This document shows positions 44,482 to 55,218 of a stretch of DNA of 64,000 nucleotides, piece by piece. The DNA is from Rhizobium sp. ICMP 5592. GTDB lineage: Bacteria; Pseudomonadota; Alphaproteobacteria; Rhizobiales; Rhizobiaceae. The notes under the pieces are model-generated. The model saw only the letters and a program-made list of their open reading frames with translations, searched no databases and was not told the DNA's origin. Both the position numbers and the translations under genes were made by a program. The stretch covers positions 28,634 through 92,633 of the forward strand of contig NZ_QSNT01000011.1 in NCBI RefSeq assembly GCF_009498525.1, given 5' to 3'. Within the stretch, counting starts at the first letter, position 1, and each line of letters begins with the position of its first letter.

Positions 44482-45420
44482 CTAGAATTGCGGGGCCGGT
44501 CGTCGCATCGGGGGCCGGACGGCCTCGACGTTCATCGCGGTCAGGACCCGCATGTCGCGGCGGAAGTCCGAAGGCGTCATGCCGGCGATATGGCGGAAGG
44601 ATTTGTTGAAGGCGCTGATCGAGCCGAAGCCGCTGTCCATCGCCACCTGCAGCACGTTGGCACCATCACGCATCAACATCGCCTGAGCGCGCGACAGGCG
44701 CAGCAGGTTCACATATTTGGCAAGCGTCATGCCCGTGCACTTCTTGAAGAGGTTCATCGCATACTTCGGATGCAGGTCCGCCGCCTTGGCGATATCGACC
44801 GTATCGATATCATGCAGGAAATTGCCGGCAATGAAATCGCACATGCGCGCCAGGCTGCGGGACGATTGCGGATGCACCTGCCCACCCATCTCGGGCTCGC
44901 GTTTTTCCGGCAGCATCTGATAGGGCTCGAAGGCGATGCGCTCCAGGCGCAGCAGGAGTTCGGCGACCGCATGGCCGGCCTTGGCCGGATCGCCGGAGAC
45001 GGCATAGCGATACCAGCGCGCGAAATTCTCGTTGTCGGCGGCATCGGTCGCCGAGGTCACCAGGATCTGGCCCCGCATCAGCCTGCCGGAAATATCGAGC
45101 GGCAGACGCATACGGAAAAAATGCACCAGCGGCAGATGCGCGCCGGCATAGATCGAATCCTCCGACGAATCATCCATCTGATGCGGCTGCCCGCCCCAGA
45201 ACAGACAGATATCCCCGGCCCGGAGCTGAACTTCATGATCGTTCATGCGGTAATGCACGGTGCCACGCATGATATAGTTGATCTCGACCTGCGCATGCCA
45301 ATGCGGCTTTGCCATCAGGGGAGGATGGGTATGAAACATCTGCAGGGTGGTCGGCAGCCCTTCGATGCTGCTCGCACCCGGCTGATAGACCGCTCGATCA
45401 CCCACCTTACTTTTCGCCAA
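44482..45420 (-). CDS. AraC-family regulator with cupin N-terminal domain
   Basis: A 312-residue protein starting at TTG 45420 (aaagggaac upstream). The N-terminal cupin (HPPLMAKPHWHAQVEINYIMRGTVHYRM, GDICLFWGGQPHQM) probably binds a sugar. The C-terminal 100 residues hold two HTH motifs (IAKAADLHPKYAMNLFKKCTGMTLAKYVNLLRLSRAQAML; VAMDSGFGSISAFNKSFRHIAGMTPSDFRR). It is divergent from the ABC importer and most likely its regulator. Confidence 0.9.
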   Translation of the reverse strand: MAKSKVGDRAVYQPGASSIEGLPTTLQMFHTHPPLMAKPHWHAQVEINYIMRGTVHYRMNDHEVQLRAGDICLFWGGQPHQMDDSSEDSIYAGAHLPLVHFFRMRLPLDISGRLMRGQILVTSATDAADNENFARWYRYAVSGDPAKAGHAVAELLLRLERIAFEPYQMLPEKREPEMGGQVHPQSSRSLARMCDFIAGNFLHDIDTVDIAKAADLHPKYAMNLFKKCTGMTLAKYVNLLRLSRAQAMLMRDGANVLQVAMDSGFGSISAFNKSFRHIAGMTPSDFRRDMRVLTAMNVEAVRPPMRRPAPQF

Positions 45421-45512
45421 GTCAATGTTCCCTTTTTAGGAGACAGAAGCGTACCGACAGATAGTTTAAGCGTGTTCGTTAGAGGACGGCAATTGAAAAG
45501 GGAGGATTTTCA

Positions 45513-46787
45513 ATGCGTTTAAAACTTCTTGGCGCGACGACGCTCGCCGCCATGCTTGCTTCTGGCTCCGCATTCGCCGAGCAAACCACCATTACCGTCT
45601 GGAGCTGGAACGTCGCCGCATCGGCGCTGAAATCCACGCTTGAGGGCTTCAACAAAAAATATCCGGATATCAAGGTCGATGTGCAGGACATCGGCAACCC
45701 GCAGGTCTTCGACAAGATGCTGCCCGCTTGCGCCGCCGGTGGTGATGGCCTGCCCGACATCATGTCGATCGAAAACCACAAGGCCTCGATCTTCTGGAAC
45801 CGTTTCCCGGACTGCCTGACCGATCTGACGAAACTCGGCTACACGGACGAACTCAAGAAGCAGTTCCCGGATTTCAAGCGCGCCGAACTCGAAGTCGGCG
45901 ATGCCGCCTATGCCATGCCATGGGATTCCGGTCCGGTCGCGGTGTTCTACCGCCGCGATCTTTACGAGAAGGCCGGTGTCGATCCGGCAACGATCAAGAC
46001 CTGGGACGATTTCATTGCCGCCGGCAAGAAGATATCGGCCGCCAATCCGGGTGTGATCATGGCGCAGGCCGATCTCAACGGCGACAGCGAATGGTTCCGC
46101 ATGCTCGCCAATGAGCAGGGCTGCGGCTATTTCTCGGATGACAGCCAAAGCATTGCCGTTAGCCAGCCCGGCTGCATCAAGGCCCTGGACAAGGTGAAGG
46201 AGATCAAGGACGCGGGCCTGCTGAGCGCAGCGAACTGGGACGAGAAAATCCAGTCGAACAATGCCGGCAAGGTCGCATCGCAGCTGTATGGCGGTTGGTA
46301 TGAAGGCACTATCCGTTCCACATCGCCGGATCTCGCCGGCAAATGGGGCGTCTACCCGATGCCAAGCATGACGGCCGACGGCCAGCATGCGGCCAATCTC
46401 GGCGGTTCGTCGCTGGCGATTGCCAGCAGCTCGAAGAACAAGGAAGCCGCCTGGAAGTTCCTGGAGTATACGCTTGGCACCAATGAAGGCCAGGTCACGA
46501 TGCTGAAATCCTTCGGTCTCGTGCCGTCGCTGCTGACGGCGGTCAAGGACCCCTTCGTCAACGAACCGCTGCCCTATTGGGGTGGCCAGAAGGTCTGGGC
46601 CGATATTCTCGCGACCCTGCCGAAAATTCGTCCGAGCCCCGGCACGCAGTATTTCAGCGACGCCGATGCAATCATCAAGGCGGTGCAGACGAAATACCTT
46701 GCGGGCGGCTATCCGGACGGCAAGGCTGCGCTCGACGACGCAGCCCAGCAGATCGCCTCGGCGACCGGACTGCCGATCGCAAAGTGA
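45513..46787 (+). CDS. Sugar ABC transporter substrate-binding protein
   Basis: A 424-residue periplasmic protein with a signal peptide (LLGATTLAAMLASGSAFA) and the cluster B fold. Visible segments are TITVWSWNVAASALKSTLEGFNKKYPDIKVDVQDIG, YAMPWDSGPVAVFYRRDLYEKAGVDPATIKTWDDFIAAGKKI, and the C-terminal ADAIIKAVQTKYLAGGYPDGKAALDDAAQQI. It delivers a sugar to the permeases encoded downstream. The actual sugar is not deducible. RBS gggagg precedes the ATG. Confidence 0.92.
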   Translation: MRLKLLGATTLAAMLASGSAFAEQTTITVWSWNVAASALKSTLEGFNKKYPDIKVDVQDIGNPQVFDKMLPACAAGGDGLPDIMSIENHKASIFWNRFPDCLTDLTKLGYTDELKKQFPDFKRAELEVGDAAYAMPWDSGPVAVFYRRDLYEKAGVDPATIKTWDDFIAAGKKISAANPGVIMAQADLNGDSEWFRMLANEQGCGYFSDDSQSIAVSQPGCIKALDKVKEIKDAGLLSAANWDEKIQSNNAGKVASQLYGGWYEGTIRSTSPDLAGKWGVYPMPSMTADGQHAANLGGSSLAIASSSKNKEAAWKFLEYTLGTNEGQVTMLKSFGLVPSLLTAVKDPFVNEPLPYWGGQKVWADILATLPKIRPSPGTQYFSDADAIIKAVQTKYLAGGYPDGKAALDDAAQQIASATGLPIAK

Positions 46788-46795
46788 GTGACACA

Positions 46796-46855
46796 GCCGG
46801 GCGCGCCTCCCAAGCCGCGCCCGGCATCCCCGTCGCCCTTGAGGCGGCGGGGATG
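46796..46855 (+). promoter_or_regulatory. Two consecutive hairpins in the binding-protein/permease gap
   Basis: Hairpin 1 is gccgggcgcg (46796-46805) with cgcgcccggc (46816-46825). Hairpin 2 is catccccg (46825-46832) with cggggatg (46848-46855) and inner gcc/ggc pairs. No T-run follows. Such structures in ABC operons commonly stabilise or limit the upstream mRNA so that the binding protein is made in excess. Confidence 0.55.
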
Positions 46856-46899
46856 TGCCTTGCACGTCACCTCATTGAGTACAAAAGGAGAAGGTTTTC

Positions 46900-47760
46900 A
46901 TGCGGTTGCGAAACCGGAGCGCTTACGCGTTCCTTGCGCCCTATCTTCTGGTGTTCGCCACCTTCTGGATCTGGCCGATCATCAATTCGTTCCTGATCTC
47001 GTTCCAGAATACGCGCGTTAATCCCTGGGTCTTCAGCGCTTCGGTCAATTGGGGACGCCTGTTCGGCGACCCGGCCTTCTACAACGCGCTTACCAATACG
47101 TTGATCATCCTGGTGATTCAGGTTCCGGTAATGATCTCGCTCGCCACCGTCATGGCGGTGCTGTTGAATTCGCCGCTGCTGAAAGCGCGCGGCCTCTTCC
47201 GCTTTGCCTTCTTCGCGCCGGTCGTGGTCGGCGAGGTGGCGTATGCTGCCGTCTTCCGGTTGATGTTCAACCTCGATTTCGGGATCATCAACAAGCTTCT
47301 CGGCGGTGTCGGCATCGGGCCGGTTTCGTGGTTCGCCGATTCGCATTCCGCCATGCTGCTGATCATCATCGCCGTGACCTGGCGCTGGGCCGGCTATAAT
47401 GCCATCATCATCCTTTCCGGGCTGCAATCGATCCCCGAGGACGTCTATGAGGCCGCCACGCTCGACCGCGTCGGCCCCATCCAGCAATTCATCCACATCA
47501 CCTTGCCGCTCCTGAAGCCGATTATCCTCTTCTGCGTGGTGCTGTCGGTCATTGGCACGATGCAGCTCTTCACCGAACCGTATCTGATCACCAACCGCGG
47601 CGGCCCCGGCGGCGCGACCGAAACGCTCGGCCTGCTGCTCTATCGCCAAGGCTTCCAGTCGACCAACTTCGGCTATGCCTCCGCAATCGCTTACACCATG
47701 GCGGCACTCGCGGTAGCGATCTCTCTCCTCAATCTCTGGGTGGGGCGCGAACAAAAATGA
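46900..47760 (+). CDS. Sugar ABC transporter permease (MalF/UgpA type)
   Basis: A 286-residue inner-membrane permease with six hydrophobic segments. The EAA loop is EDVYEAATLDRVGPIQQFIHITLPLLKP. The N-terminus is FLAPYLLVFATFWIWPIINSFLISF. An RBS aaaggagaagg precedes the ATG, and its last codons overlap the next permease (ATGA). Confidence 0.93.
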   Translation: MRLRNRSAYAFLAPYLLVFATFWIWPIINSFLISFQNTRVNPWVFSASVNWGRLFGDPAFYNALTNTLIILVIQVPVMISLATVMAVLLNSPLLKARGLFRFAFFAPVVVGEVAYAAVFRLMFNLDFGIINKLLGGVGIGPVSWFADSHSAMLLIIIAVTWRWAGYNAIIILSGLQSIPEDVYEAATLDRVGPIQQFIHITLPLLKPIILFCVVLSVIGTMQLFTEPYLITNRGGPGGATETLGLLLYRQGFQSTNFGYASAIAYTMAALAVAISLLNLWVGREQK

Positions 47761-48593
47761 AATCGAAATCAAAATCCACTCTGAAGCGTTCGATCGCGCT
47801 CCACGCGCTGTTGGTGCCGCTCGCGCTTATCTGGCTGTTTCCGCTCTGGATGATGTTCATCTTCTCGACCATGCCAGACGAGGGTATCTTCAGCCCATCC
47901 ATCATCCTGACACCGTCGACGAGCTTCCTCGACAATGTCAAAAACCTGCAAGCCGATACCAACTTCTTCGGCGCGTTGACAATCTCCATCGTCGTCGCGA
48001 TCGTCTATACCATCCTGTCGGTTTTCCTGACATCGATGGCCGGATGGGCGCTGGCCCGCTACCGCTTCCTCGGCCAGTCCCTCGTCATCGGCATCATCCT
48101 CGGAACGATCACGCTGCCCTATTCGGTCGTCATCATTCCGCAGTTCATCATGGTGGCTCGCAATTTCGGGCTGGCGAACACCTGGGTCGCGCTGATCGTG
48201 CCGCCGCTGTTCAATTCGCTCGGTGTGCTTTTCATGCGCCAGGCCTTCTCGATGATGCCGGCTGAGCTTTTCGACGCCGCCCGCGTCGAGGGCGTCAAGG
48301 AGTGGCAGATCTTCCTGCGTATCGCCCTGCCGCTCGCAAGGCCGACCATGGCTGCGCTCGCCATCATCCTGTTCCTCGCTTCCTGGAACAACTACCTCTG
48401 GCCGCTGCTGATCAACTCCCGGCCGGGCATGATGACAGCGCCGGTGGCATTGGGAACGCTGATCGGCCTCACCAAGGTCTCCTGGGGCGGCATCATGGCC
48501 GGGGCGGTGATGCTGACAGCACCGATCCTCGTCATCTTCGTTCTCCTGCAACGTCATTTCATCGCCGGCATCGCCGCTGGCGCAATCAAGTAA
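47757..48593 (+). CDS. Sugar ABC transporter permease (MalG/UgpE type)
   Basis: A 278-residue partner permease with six hydrophobic segments and the EAA motif AELFDAARVEGVKEWQIFLRIALPLARP. Its start overlaps the preceding permease by four bases. Confidence 0.93.
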   Translation: MKSKSKSTLKRSIALHALLVPLALIWLFPLWMMFIFSTMPDEGIFSPSIILTPSTSFLDNVKNLQADTNFFGALTISIVVAIVYTILSVFLTSMAGWALARYRFLGQSLVIGIILGTITLPYSVVIIPQFIMVARNFGLANTWVALIVPPLFNSLGVLFMRQAFSMMPAELFDAARVEGVKEWQIFLRIALPLARPTMAALAIILFLASWNNYLWPLLINSRPGMMTAPVALGTLIGLTKVSWGGIMAGAVMLTAPILVIFVLLQRHFIAGIAAGAIK

Positions 48594-48609
48594 TTCCGGG
48601 AGATCCCGT

Positions 48610-49698
<1,089 letters not shown>

Positions 49699-49753
49699 GC
49701 GCCCATTCCAGCCCCTCCCAAGACAGCATGAAGATTGAGGAAAGGATAGTTCC

Positions 49754-51757
49754 ATGAGTACAGACGCACCCGTTCGCTGGGGGATCATCGGCCCCGGCAA
49801 GATCGCCCAGACATTTGCTGACGGCGTTGCCCATTCGCGCGGCGGCAAGCTCGTCGCCATCGCCAGCCGCAATCCCGACAAGCCGGGCCTTGGCGACAAT
49901 TTCCCGGGCGCACGCATCGTCAATGGCTATGAGGCGCTGCTTGCCGACAAGGACATCGACGCCGTCTATATTGCCACTCCCCATACCGGCCATGCCGAAT
50001 GGGCGATCAAGGCGATCCGTGCCGGCAAGCATGTCCTCGTCGAAAAGCCGATCGCGCTGTCGGCCTATGATGCCGAAGCGATCTATTACGAAGCCAAGAA
50101 AGCCGGCGTTTTCGCCGGTGAAGCCTTCATGTACCGTGTGCATCCGCAGACGGCAAAGCTGATCGAGCTGGTGAAAAGCGGCGTGATCGGCGATATCCGC
50201 ATCATCCGCTCCTCCTTCGGCTTCAACATGGGCAGCGTCAATCCGGAGCACCGGCTGTTTGCCAACGAAACCGCCGGCGGCGGTATTCTCGATGTCGGCG
50301 GCTATCCGGTATCGATGGCACGGCTGATTGCCGGTGCAGCCGACGGCAAGCCGTTCCTGGACCCGGAAAAGGTCTCCGGCGTAGCCCATCTCGGCAAGAC
50401 CGGCGTCGACGAATGGGCGTCAGCAGTGCTGAAATTCCCGAACAACATCATCGCCGAAGTCTCCTGCTCGATCATGGCGAACCAGGACAATACGCTGCGC
50501 ATCATCGGCTCCGAAGGCCGCATCGAGGTCAAGGATTTCTGGTTTGCTTCCGGCCACAAGGGCGGTGTCGGCACGATCGAGATCATCAAGGGTGGCGCGA
50601 CGCAAGTCATCGAAGTCAAGGAAGACCGCTGGCTCTACTCCTTCGAAGTCGACGCCGCCGGCGATGCCATCCGTGCCGGAGCCAAGGAATTCGCCTATCC
50701 GGGCATCGGCTGGGCCGATTCGATCGGCAACCTGCGTGTTCTCGACCAATGGCGCGCCACCATCGGCCTCGAATACGAGGTTGAAAAAGCGGCGCGGCGG
50801 ACGACGAATATCGCCGGCGCGCCCGTCACCAAGGGCAACAGCGTTCCCACGCGCAGCATTCCCGGCATCGCCAAGCCGGCCTCGATCGTCACGCTCGGCT
50901 TCGAATTCTTCCCGAATTTCGCAGCAGCATCGCTAACGCTCGACGCCTTCTACGAGGCCGGCGGCAACGCCTTCGACACCGCCTATGTCTATGGCGGCGG
51001 CAAGACGGAAAGCATCTTCGGCGATTGGCATACCAGCCGGAAAGTGCCGCGCGAGGAGATCGTGCTGATCGGCAAGGGCGCGCATTCGCCGCTCTGCTAC
51101 CCGGACATGATCGGCAAGCAGCTCGACCAGTCGCTCAACCGTCTGAAGACCGACTATGTCGACATCTACTTCATGCATCGCGACAACACGGCCATTCCGG
51201 TCGGCGAATTCGTCGATGCCATGGATGCCGAGGTCAAGGCCGGCCGCATTCGCGGCATCTTCGGCGGCTCCAACTGGACCCGCGCTCGCTTCGACGAGGC
51301 GATCGCCTATGCCGAGAAGAACGGCAAGACGGCACCTGCTGCTCTTTCCAACAACTTCTCGCTGGCCGAAATGCTCGACCCGATCTGGGCCGGATGCGTC
51401 GCCGCCTCCGACGACGAGTGGAAAAAGTGGCTCAACGCCAAGCAGATCCCGAACTTCGCCTGGTCAAGCCAGGGCCGCGGCTTCTTCACCGACCGTGCAG
51501 GCCGCGACAAACAGACCGATGAGGAACTGGTGCGCGTCTGGTATTCCGACCGCAATTTCGGCCGCCGCGACCGCGCGATCGAACTGGCGCAGAAGCTTGG
51601 CCGCAACCCGATCCACATCGCGCTCGCCTATGTCGTCGCCCAGCCCTTCCCGGTCATCCCGCTGATCGGCCCGCGCACGATCGCCGAACTGGAAGACAGC
51701 CTCTCGGCGCTCGACATCAAGCTGACGCCGGAACAGGTGAAGTGGCTGGAAGGCTGA
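49754..51757 (+). CDS. Gfo/Idh/MocA oxidoreductase fused to an aldo/keto reductase
   Basis: A 667-residue two-enzyme fusion. Residues 1-345 are Gfo/Idh/MocA (WGIIGPGKIAQTFADGV; VLVEKPIALSAYDAEA, with the catalytic Lys in EKP; GEAFMYRVHPQ). Residues about 370-667 are an aldo/keto reductase. The AKR catalytic Asp-Tyr-Lys-His set appears in NAFDTAYVYGGGKT (Asp, Tyr), VLIGKGAH (Lys) and YFMHRDN (His). The short linker suggests substrate handover between two dehydrogenations or reductions. It is in the same operon as a sugar importer, so it probably acts on the imported sugar or polyol. Confidence 0.9.
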   Translation: MSTDAPVRWGIIGPGKIAQTFADGVAHSRGGKLVAIASRNPDKPGLGDNFPGARIVNGYEALLADKDIDAVYIATPHTGHAEWAIKAIRAGKHVLVEKPIALSAYDAEAIYYEAKKAGVFAGEAFMYRVHPQTAKLIELVKSGVIGDIRIIRSSFGFNMGSVNPEHRLFANETAGGGILDVGGYPVSMARLIAGAADGKPFLDPEKVSGVAHLGKTGVDEWASAVLKFPNNIIAEVSCSIMANQDNTLRIIGSEGRIEVKDFWFASGHKGGVGTIEIIKGGATQVIEVKEDRWLYSFEVDAAGDAIRAGAKEFAYPGIGWADSIGNLRVLDQWRATIGLEYEVEKAARRTTNIAGAPVTKGNSVPTRSIPGIAKPASIVTLGFEFFPNFAAASLTLDAFYEAGGNAFDTAYVYGGGKTESIFGDWHTSRKVPREEIVLIGKGAHSPLCYPDMIGKQLDQSLNRLKTDYVDIYFMHRDNTAIPVGEFVDAMDAEVKAGRIRGIFGGSNWTRARFDEAIAYAEKNGKTAPAALSNNFSLAEMLDPIWAGCVAASDDEWKKWLNAKQIPNFAWSSQGRGFFTDRAGRDKQTDEELVRVWYSDRNFGRRDRAIELAQKLGRNPIHIALAYVVAQPFPVIPLIGPRTIAELEDSLSALDIKLTPEQVKWLEG

Positions 51758-51809
51758 TATCTGTCGATGGTCGGTCCGGTTTCCCGGGCCGGTTGCCGCG
51801 TGAAACAGA

Positions 51810-51842
51810 AACGGCCCGCTCCTTGAAGGAGCGGGCCGTTTT
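51810..51842. terminator. Bidirectional terminator between the fusion gene and ogt
   Basis: A 13-bp perfect stem (aacggcccgctcc / ggagcgggccgtt) with A residues before and T residues after, so it can end transcription of both convergent genes. Confidence 0.85.
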
Positions 51843-51862
51843 GCTATTGTCGCCTCGTTGGA

Positions 51863-52396
51863 TCAAGCTGCGAAATCGAACGCCTTGGTTTCGGAGCCCT
51901 CGAAGCCGAGAAGATAAGTCTTCCGCTCGAGACCGCCAGCGAACCCTCGCAAATCCCCGGCCGCGCCAATGACACGATGGCATGGCGCGATGATGGAGAT
52001 CGGGTTCCGGCCGTTGGCGGCGCCGACCGCGCGGATTGCCTTGGGCGCACCGATCTGCTCGGCAATCTGCGTATAGGAGCGCGTCGCGCCGAAGGGAATG
52101 GTGAGCAGCGCCTGCCACACTTTCTTCTGGAACTCGGTACCGGAAAAATCGAGCGGAAGATCGAAGACCCGTCGCTCGCCGGCAAAATATTGCCGCAGCT
52201 GCCGCTCCGTTTCCAGCAGGACCGGATGGCTGTCATCTTCGGCAATGATGGTCAGAGGCACGCGACCCGGCCGGTCATTATCCCAGAGGATTGCCGCCAG
52301 ACCTTCATGGCTGGCGACAAGCTTCAGCTGGCCGACCGGCGACATCATCCGTTTGAAAACATACTCTTGTCGCTTATCGTGCACTGTCTTGATCAT
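51863..52396 (-). CDS. ogt: Methylated-DNA-protein-cysteine methyltransferase
   Basis: A 177-residue suicide repair enzyme for O6-alkylguanine. The acceptor cysteine is in IAPCHRVIGAAGDLRGFAGGLERK. The HTH region is TEFQKKVWQALLTIPFGATRSYTQIAEQIGAPKAIRAVGAANGRNP. An aggagga-like RBS lies just upstream of the start. Confidence 0.93.
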   Translation of the reverse strand: MIKTVHDKRQEYVFKRMMSPVGQLKLVASHEGLAAILWDNDRPGRVPLTIIAEDDSHPVLLETERQLRQYFAGERRVFDLPLDFSGTEFQKKVWQALLTIPFGATRSYTQIAEQIGAPKAIRAVGAANGRNPISIIAPCHRVIGAAGDLRGFAGGLERKTYLLGFEGSETKAFDFAA

Positions 52397-52590
52397 ATCG
52401 ATATCCTCCTGCTCGGGGGCCGGAACGAATGAGCCGGACGGTACTCTCCCGGTCTTCGGCCCGATAGCGGTGATTCGGTTACATCACCGATGGTACCAAT
52501 ATGATCAGAGCGACCTGCAACCGCCCACCCGAAAAACATTGCCGTCGGGCGAAAGCGCAATATTGTGAGGCAGGATTTTTACCGACGCGT

Positions 52591-53856
52591 TCAGGCCAGC
52601 GTCTTCGCAATGGCCTCCGCAGCGGCGGACCCTGTTTCATAAGCACCATGGGCCGTGGAATAGCGCATCCGCGAGCAGGCTTCACCGGCAAAGAAGAGAC
52701 GCTGATCGTGAGGCGCGGCGAGGACCTGCCGCAGATCGGAAGCGCCAGGCACCGCATAGGAGTAGGATCCGCCGACAAAGGGCTCGCTTGCCCAGGTGGA
52801 CATGACTGCTGGCGACAGCATGCCTTCGATACCCGAACCAAAGAAGCGCTTCAGCTGCTCCACGGAGAAATCGAATGCCGCATCGATCCCCTCCCGCTCC
52901 AGATCATGGGCAAGATCGCCCGCGAAATAGGCTTCGATAACGGGGGCGCCAAAAGGCCTCAGCTGATAACCTCCGGTTCGGCCGCTATGATAGGAGCCGA
53001 GAATATGGCCATCGGCCGGAAAGGCCTCCGGCGTCCGCGGTTGCAGGAAAAGCTTGTTTGCCAGGCCCAGTGGCAGCTGCGATGCCGCCTCGACCTTGTC
53101 CGGAAGCGGCGGCCAGAAGGCGATCCTTTCGGCCGCGAGAATATTCGTGGAGACGGCGATGATAACGGCCTTCGCTCTCAAATCGCCCTTCGCCGTCGAC
53201 AGACTAACATGATCGACAGCGCTGTGATCGATGCGGCGAACTTCCGCTCCGGTATGAACCATAACCGGCGCAGCATAAGTAGCAACCAGCGTTCCGTAAC
53301 CCTGCCGTACCCGCCAATCGGGACCCTGACCGGGATCATAGCGGCTCTGATCGATAACAGAAGATCGATCTAACTCCGCGCCGGTGAGGAAGGCACCAAG
53401 CGCTTGGATATACCCGTTCCAGGGATTGTCCGACGTAAGCAGTGCCGAAAGCGCCGCGTCCTCCTCGCCGTCATGGGCGTAGATCCGTTCGAAGAATTCG
53501 TTGGCCGCGATGCGCGCCGCCTTGGCATCGCTGTCATCCCTCTGCAATTGCCGCCCACCCTCGCTCCAAGGTGCCGGCGTGCGATCGACCGTCAGGCCGA
53601 TCTCCTCGGCAATCCCCGTCCAGGCATTCGTTCTCGCGCCATGCAGCCAGCCGCAACCGAGATCGAGCGCAAAACCGCCGAGATCGGCCGGGCGCACCGT
53701 CCTTGCCCGGCCTCCGATGCGATCAGAAGCTTCGAGCAGCACAAGCGACAGATCAGGCCGCAGCGCCTGCAGCCGCCGCGCGGCGCCAACGCCGGCAGCT
53801 CCCGCGCCAATAATGGCGACATCGACACTGCCGCCTGCCAAAGTTTCACCAGACAT
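52591..53856 (-). CDS. Flavin-containing monoamine oxidase-like protein
   Basis: A 421-residue FAD oxidoreductase. The dinucleotide fold is DVAIIGAGAAGVGAARRLQ at residues 12-30, followed by the flavin GG motif region (LLEASDRIGGRART). The C-terminus RLFFAGEACSRMRYSTAHGAYETGSAAAEAI is the FAD-binding end of amine oxidases. The substrate amine is unknown. A possible secretion signal is absent. A gap of 194 bp separates it from ogt. Confidence 0.88.
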   Translation of the reverse strand: MSGETLAGGSVDVAIIGAGAAGVGAARRLQALRPDLSLVLLEASDRIGGRARTVRPADLGGFALDLGCGWLHGARTNAWTGIAEEIGLTVDRTPAPWSEGGRQLQRDDSDAKAARIAANEFFERIYAHDGEEDAALSALLTSDNPWNGYIQALGAFLTGAELDRSSVIDQSRYDPGQGPDWRVRQGYGTLVATYAAPVMVHTGAEVRRIDHSAVDHVSLSTAKGDLRAKAVIIAVSTNILAAERIAFWPPLPDKVEAASQLPLGLANKLFLQPRTPEAFPADGHILGSYHSGRTGGYQLRPFGAPVIEAYFAGDLAHDLEREGIDAAFDFSVEQLKRFFGSGIEGMLSPAVMSTWASEPFVGGSYSYAVPGASDLRQVLAAPHDQRLFFAGEACSRMRYSTAHGAYETGSAAAEAIAKTLA

Positions 53857-54190
53857 TCCGTTTCCTCAAGAAGAATCCGCTTACCTTGCGATCAACCAGG
53901 TTGATCATATAGCAGGCACCTCTCCAGGGGACTAAGGGGGAAAATCGACATGAGGTCATGACCGGCATTCATAGGTCAGTCGCTGTGCTTGAGATTTAAA
54001 ACGCCAAAAGCCCGTTTGAGGCGGGCTTTTGTCTATTCAGATCTGGTCTTTTTAGGAAATTTGTCACGGAGGCCTGACGACACGGAGATTTGTAAAATTC
54101 GCCCCGCCTGATGGTAACGTGCCTTCGTTTAATGCCGTGTCTCTCTTCTTCGATCAGCCTGTGAAGTAGACGAGTTCACGTTGAATCCCT
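53857..54190. other. Intergenic region with one terminator
   Basis: No credible gene. It contains the hairpin aaaagcccg/cgggctttt at about 54006-54030, followed by gtctatt, which can end transcription. I see no RNA gene. Confidence 0.5.
54005..54030. terminator. Intrinsic terminator-like hairpin
   Basis: Stem aaaagcccg / cgggctttt with a short loop, in the gap upstream of the 54191 gene. It is symmetrical enough to act on either strand. Confidence 0.7.
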
Positions 54191-54757
54191 ATGGAGTTGT
54201 CGGGCTTGCCCATGACCGATGGCACAGGACCGAAGAGGGAAGTATCTGATTTGGTGACACTATCCGATAAAATAAAAAACTTGCCTTGCGTTACGGGGAT
54301 CGCGTTGATGACGGTCTCCATCTCACCGGCATTCGCCGGATCAGCAGATCATCTTTGGTCGGAAGATCCGATGACCCGCTGCAAGTTCGCCGCACCGGCG
54401 TCCTTGACGAATGGCCCCACTTTCTGGACGGGCACATGTGTTGACGGGAAGGCGACAGGTACCGGTATGTTGCGTCGCCGTGACGGTAATCGAGCCGGAC
54501 CGGCCTTCTTTGGTCAGATGAAGGATGGTCTTCCTCAGATCGGCGTTGTTGATCTTGGCGATGGATATCAGGTTGTTACATCCAGTGACAACGACGCTGA
54601 TCGAACAGAGATTGAGCCTCAGGCCAGAATTGACGCATTTCGAACCGCGGCCGGGGCCGCGCGGCAAGTGGGTGCCAAGTATGCCGCCGAGAAGAACACA
54701 GCGGCGTCGCAGCACTATGATGCGATTGCAAAAACGCTTGAGCTTCAGGTCGAATGA
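54191..54757 (+). CDS. Secreted hypothetical protein with MORN-like segment
   Basis: A 188-residue frame. An internal hydrophobic stretch (VTGIALMTVSISPAFA, residues 33-48) looks like a signal peptide, so the true start may be the GTG at 54254 or a nearby codon. The mature part has two cysteines (TRCKF, GTCVDG), a segment GPTFWTGTCVDGKATGTGMLRRRDGNR that recalls MORN-type repeats, and a helical Ala-rich C-terminus. No known family is recognised with confidence. Neighbours do not indicate a function. Confidence 0.55.
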   Translation: MELSGLPMTDGTGPKREVSDLVTLSDKIKNLPCVTGIALMTVSISPAFAGSADHLWSEDPMTRCKFAAPASLTNGPTFWTGTCVDGKATGTGMLRRRDGNRAGPAFFGQMKDGLPQIGVVDLGDGYQVVTSSDNDADRTEIEPQARIDAFRTAAGAARQVGAKYAAEKNTAASQHYDAIAKTLELQVE

Positions 54758-55218
54758 TTTGATTTTGAGCAAAAAGTCTTGAGCCGCGCCGGCTATGCCG
54801 GAGGGTTCAACTCACGGGCGCTTAGCGCCATCATGCTTTCCCGTGGCTGTTTCTTCAAAAGTTCTGCGTGAGAGATGGAGCGTTGCCGGCAAAGCGGCCT
54901 TCTTTGCGCGCTGGATGGGGTTTTGTCGATTGGATGATGTGGAGCTGTTGAATTCCTGAAACTCACCCTGTTTGCCATTTCACGATAGCCCATAATTGGT
55001 TCAAAATAGTGAGGCACTTCATAGGCCTGTCTCTGCTTAGCAGGGTCAGCGCCAAACGGAACGGCGGGTTAAATCACGGCGGAATTCAACACACAGCCAA
55101 GCTTTGCTTGCGGAGGACGCACTCAACCAGGACATCCGTAGACCGTTTTTCGTTATCCATCTTTCGCGATCGCTACTTGCCTGCTAATTTTCATTAAGCT
55201 AAATTATTCAAGGCTTAG
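54758..55218. other. Region without a supported gene
   Basis: No convincing coding sequence. A 74-residue minus-strand frame (54793-55017) lacks homology cues and a good start. The region is lower in GC near 55190-55215 and leads into the bgsB-like gene; it probably contains that operon's promoter, which I cannot locate confidently. Confidence 0.5.

Noticed and set aside
54793..55017. 74-residue minus-strand frame in the region before the bgs locus
   Set aside because: No domain, no convincing ribosome-binding site and isolated position.
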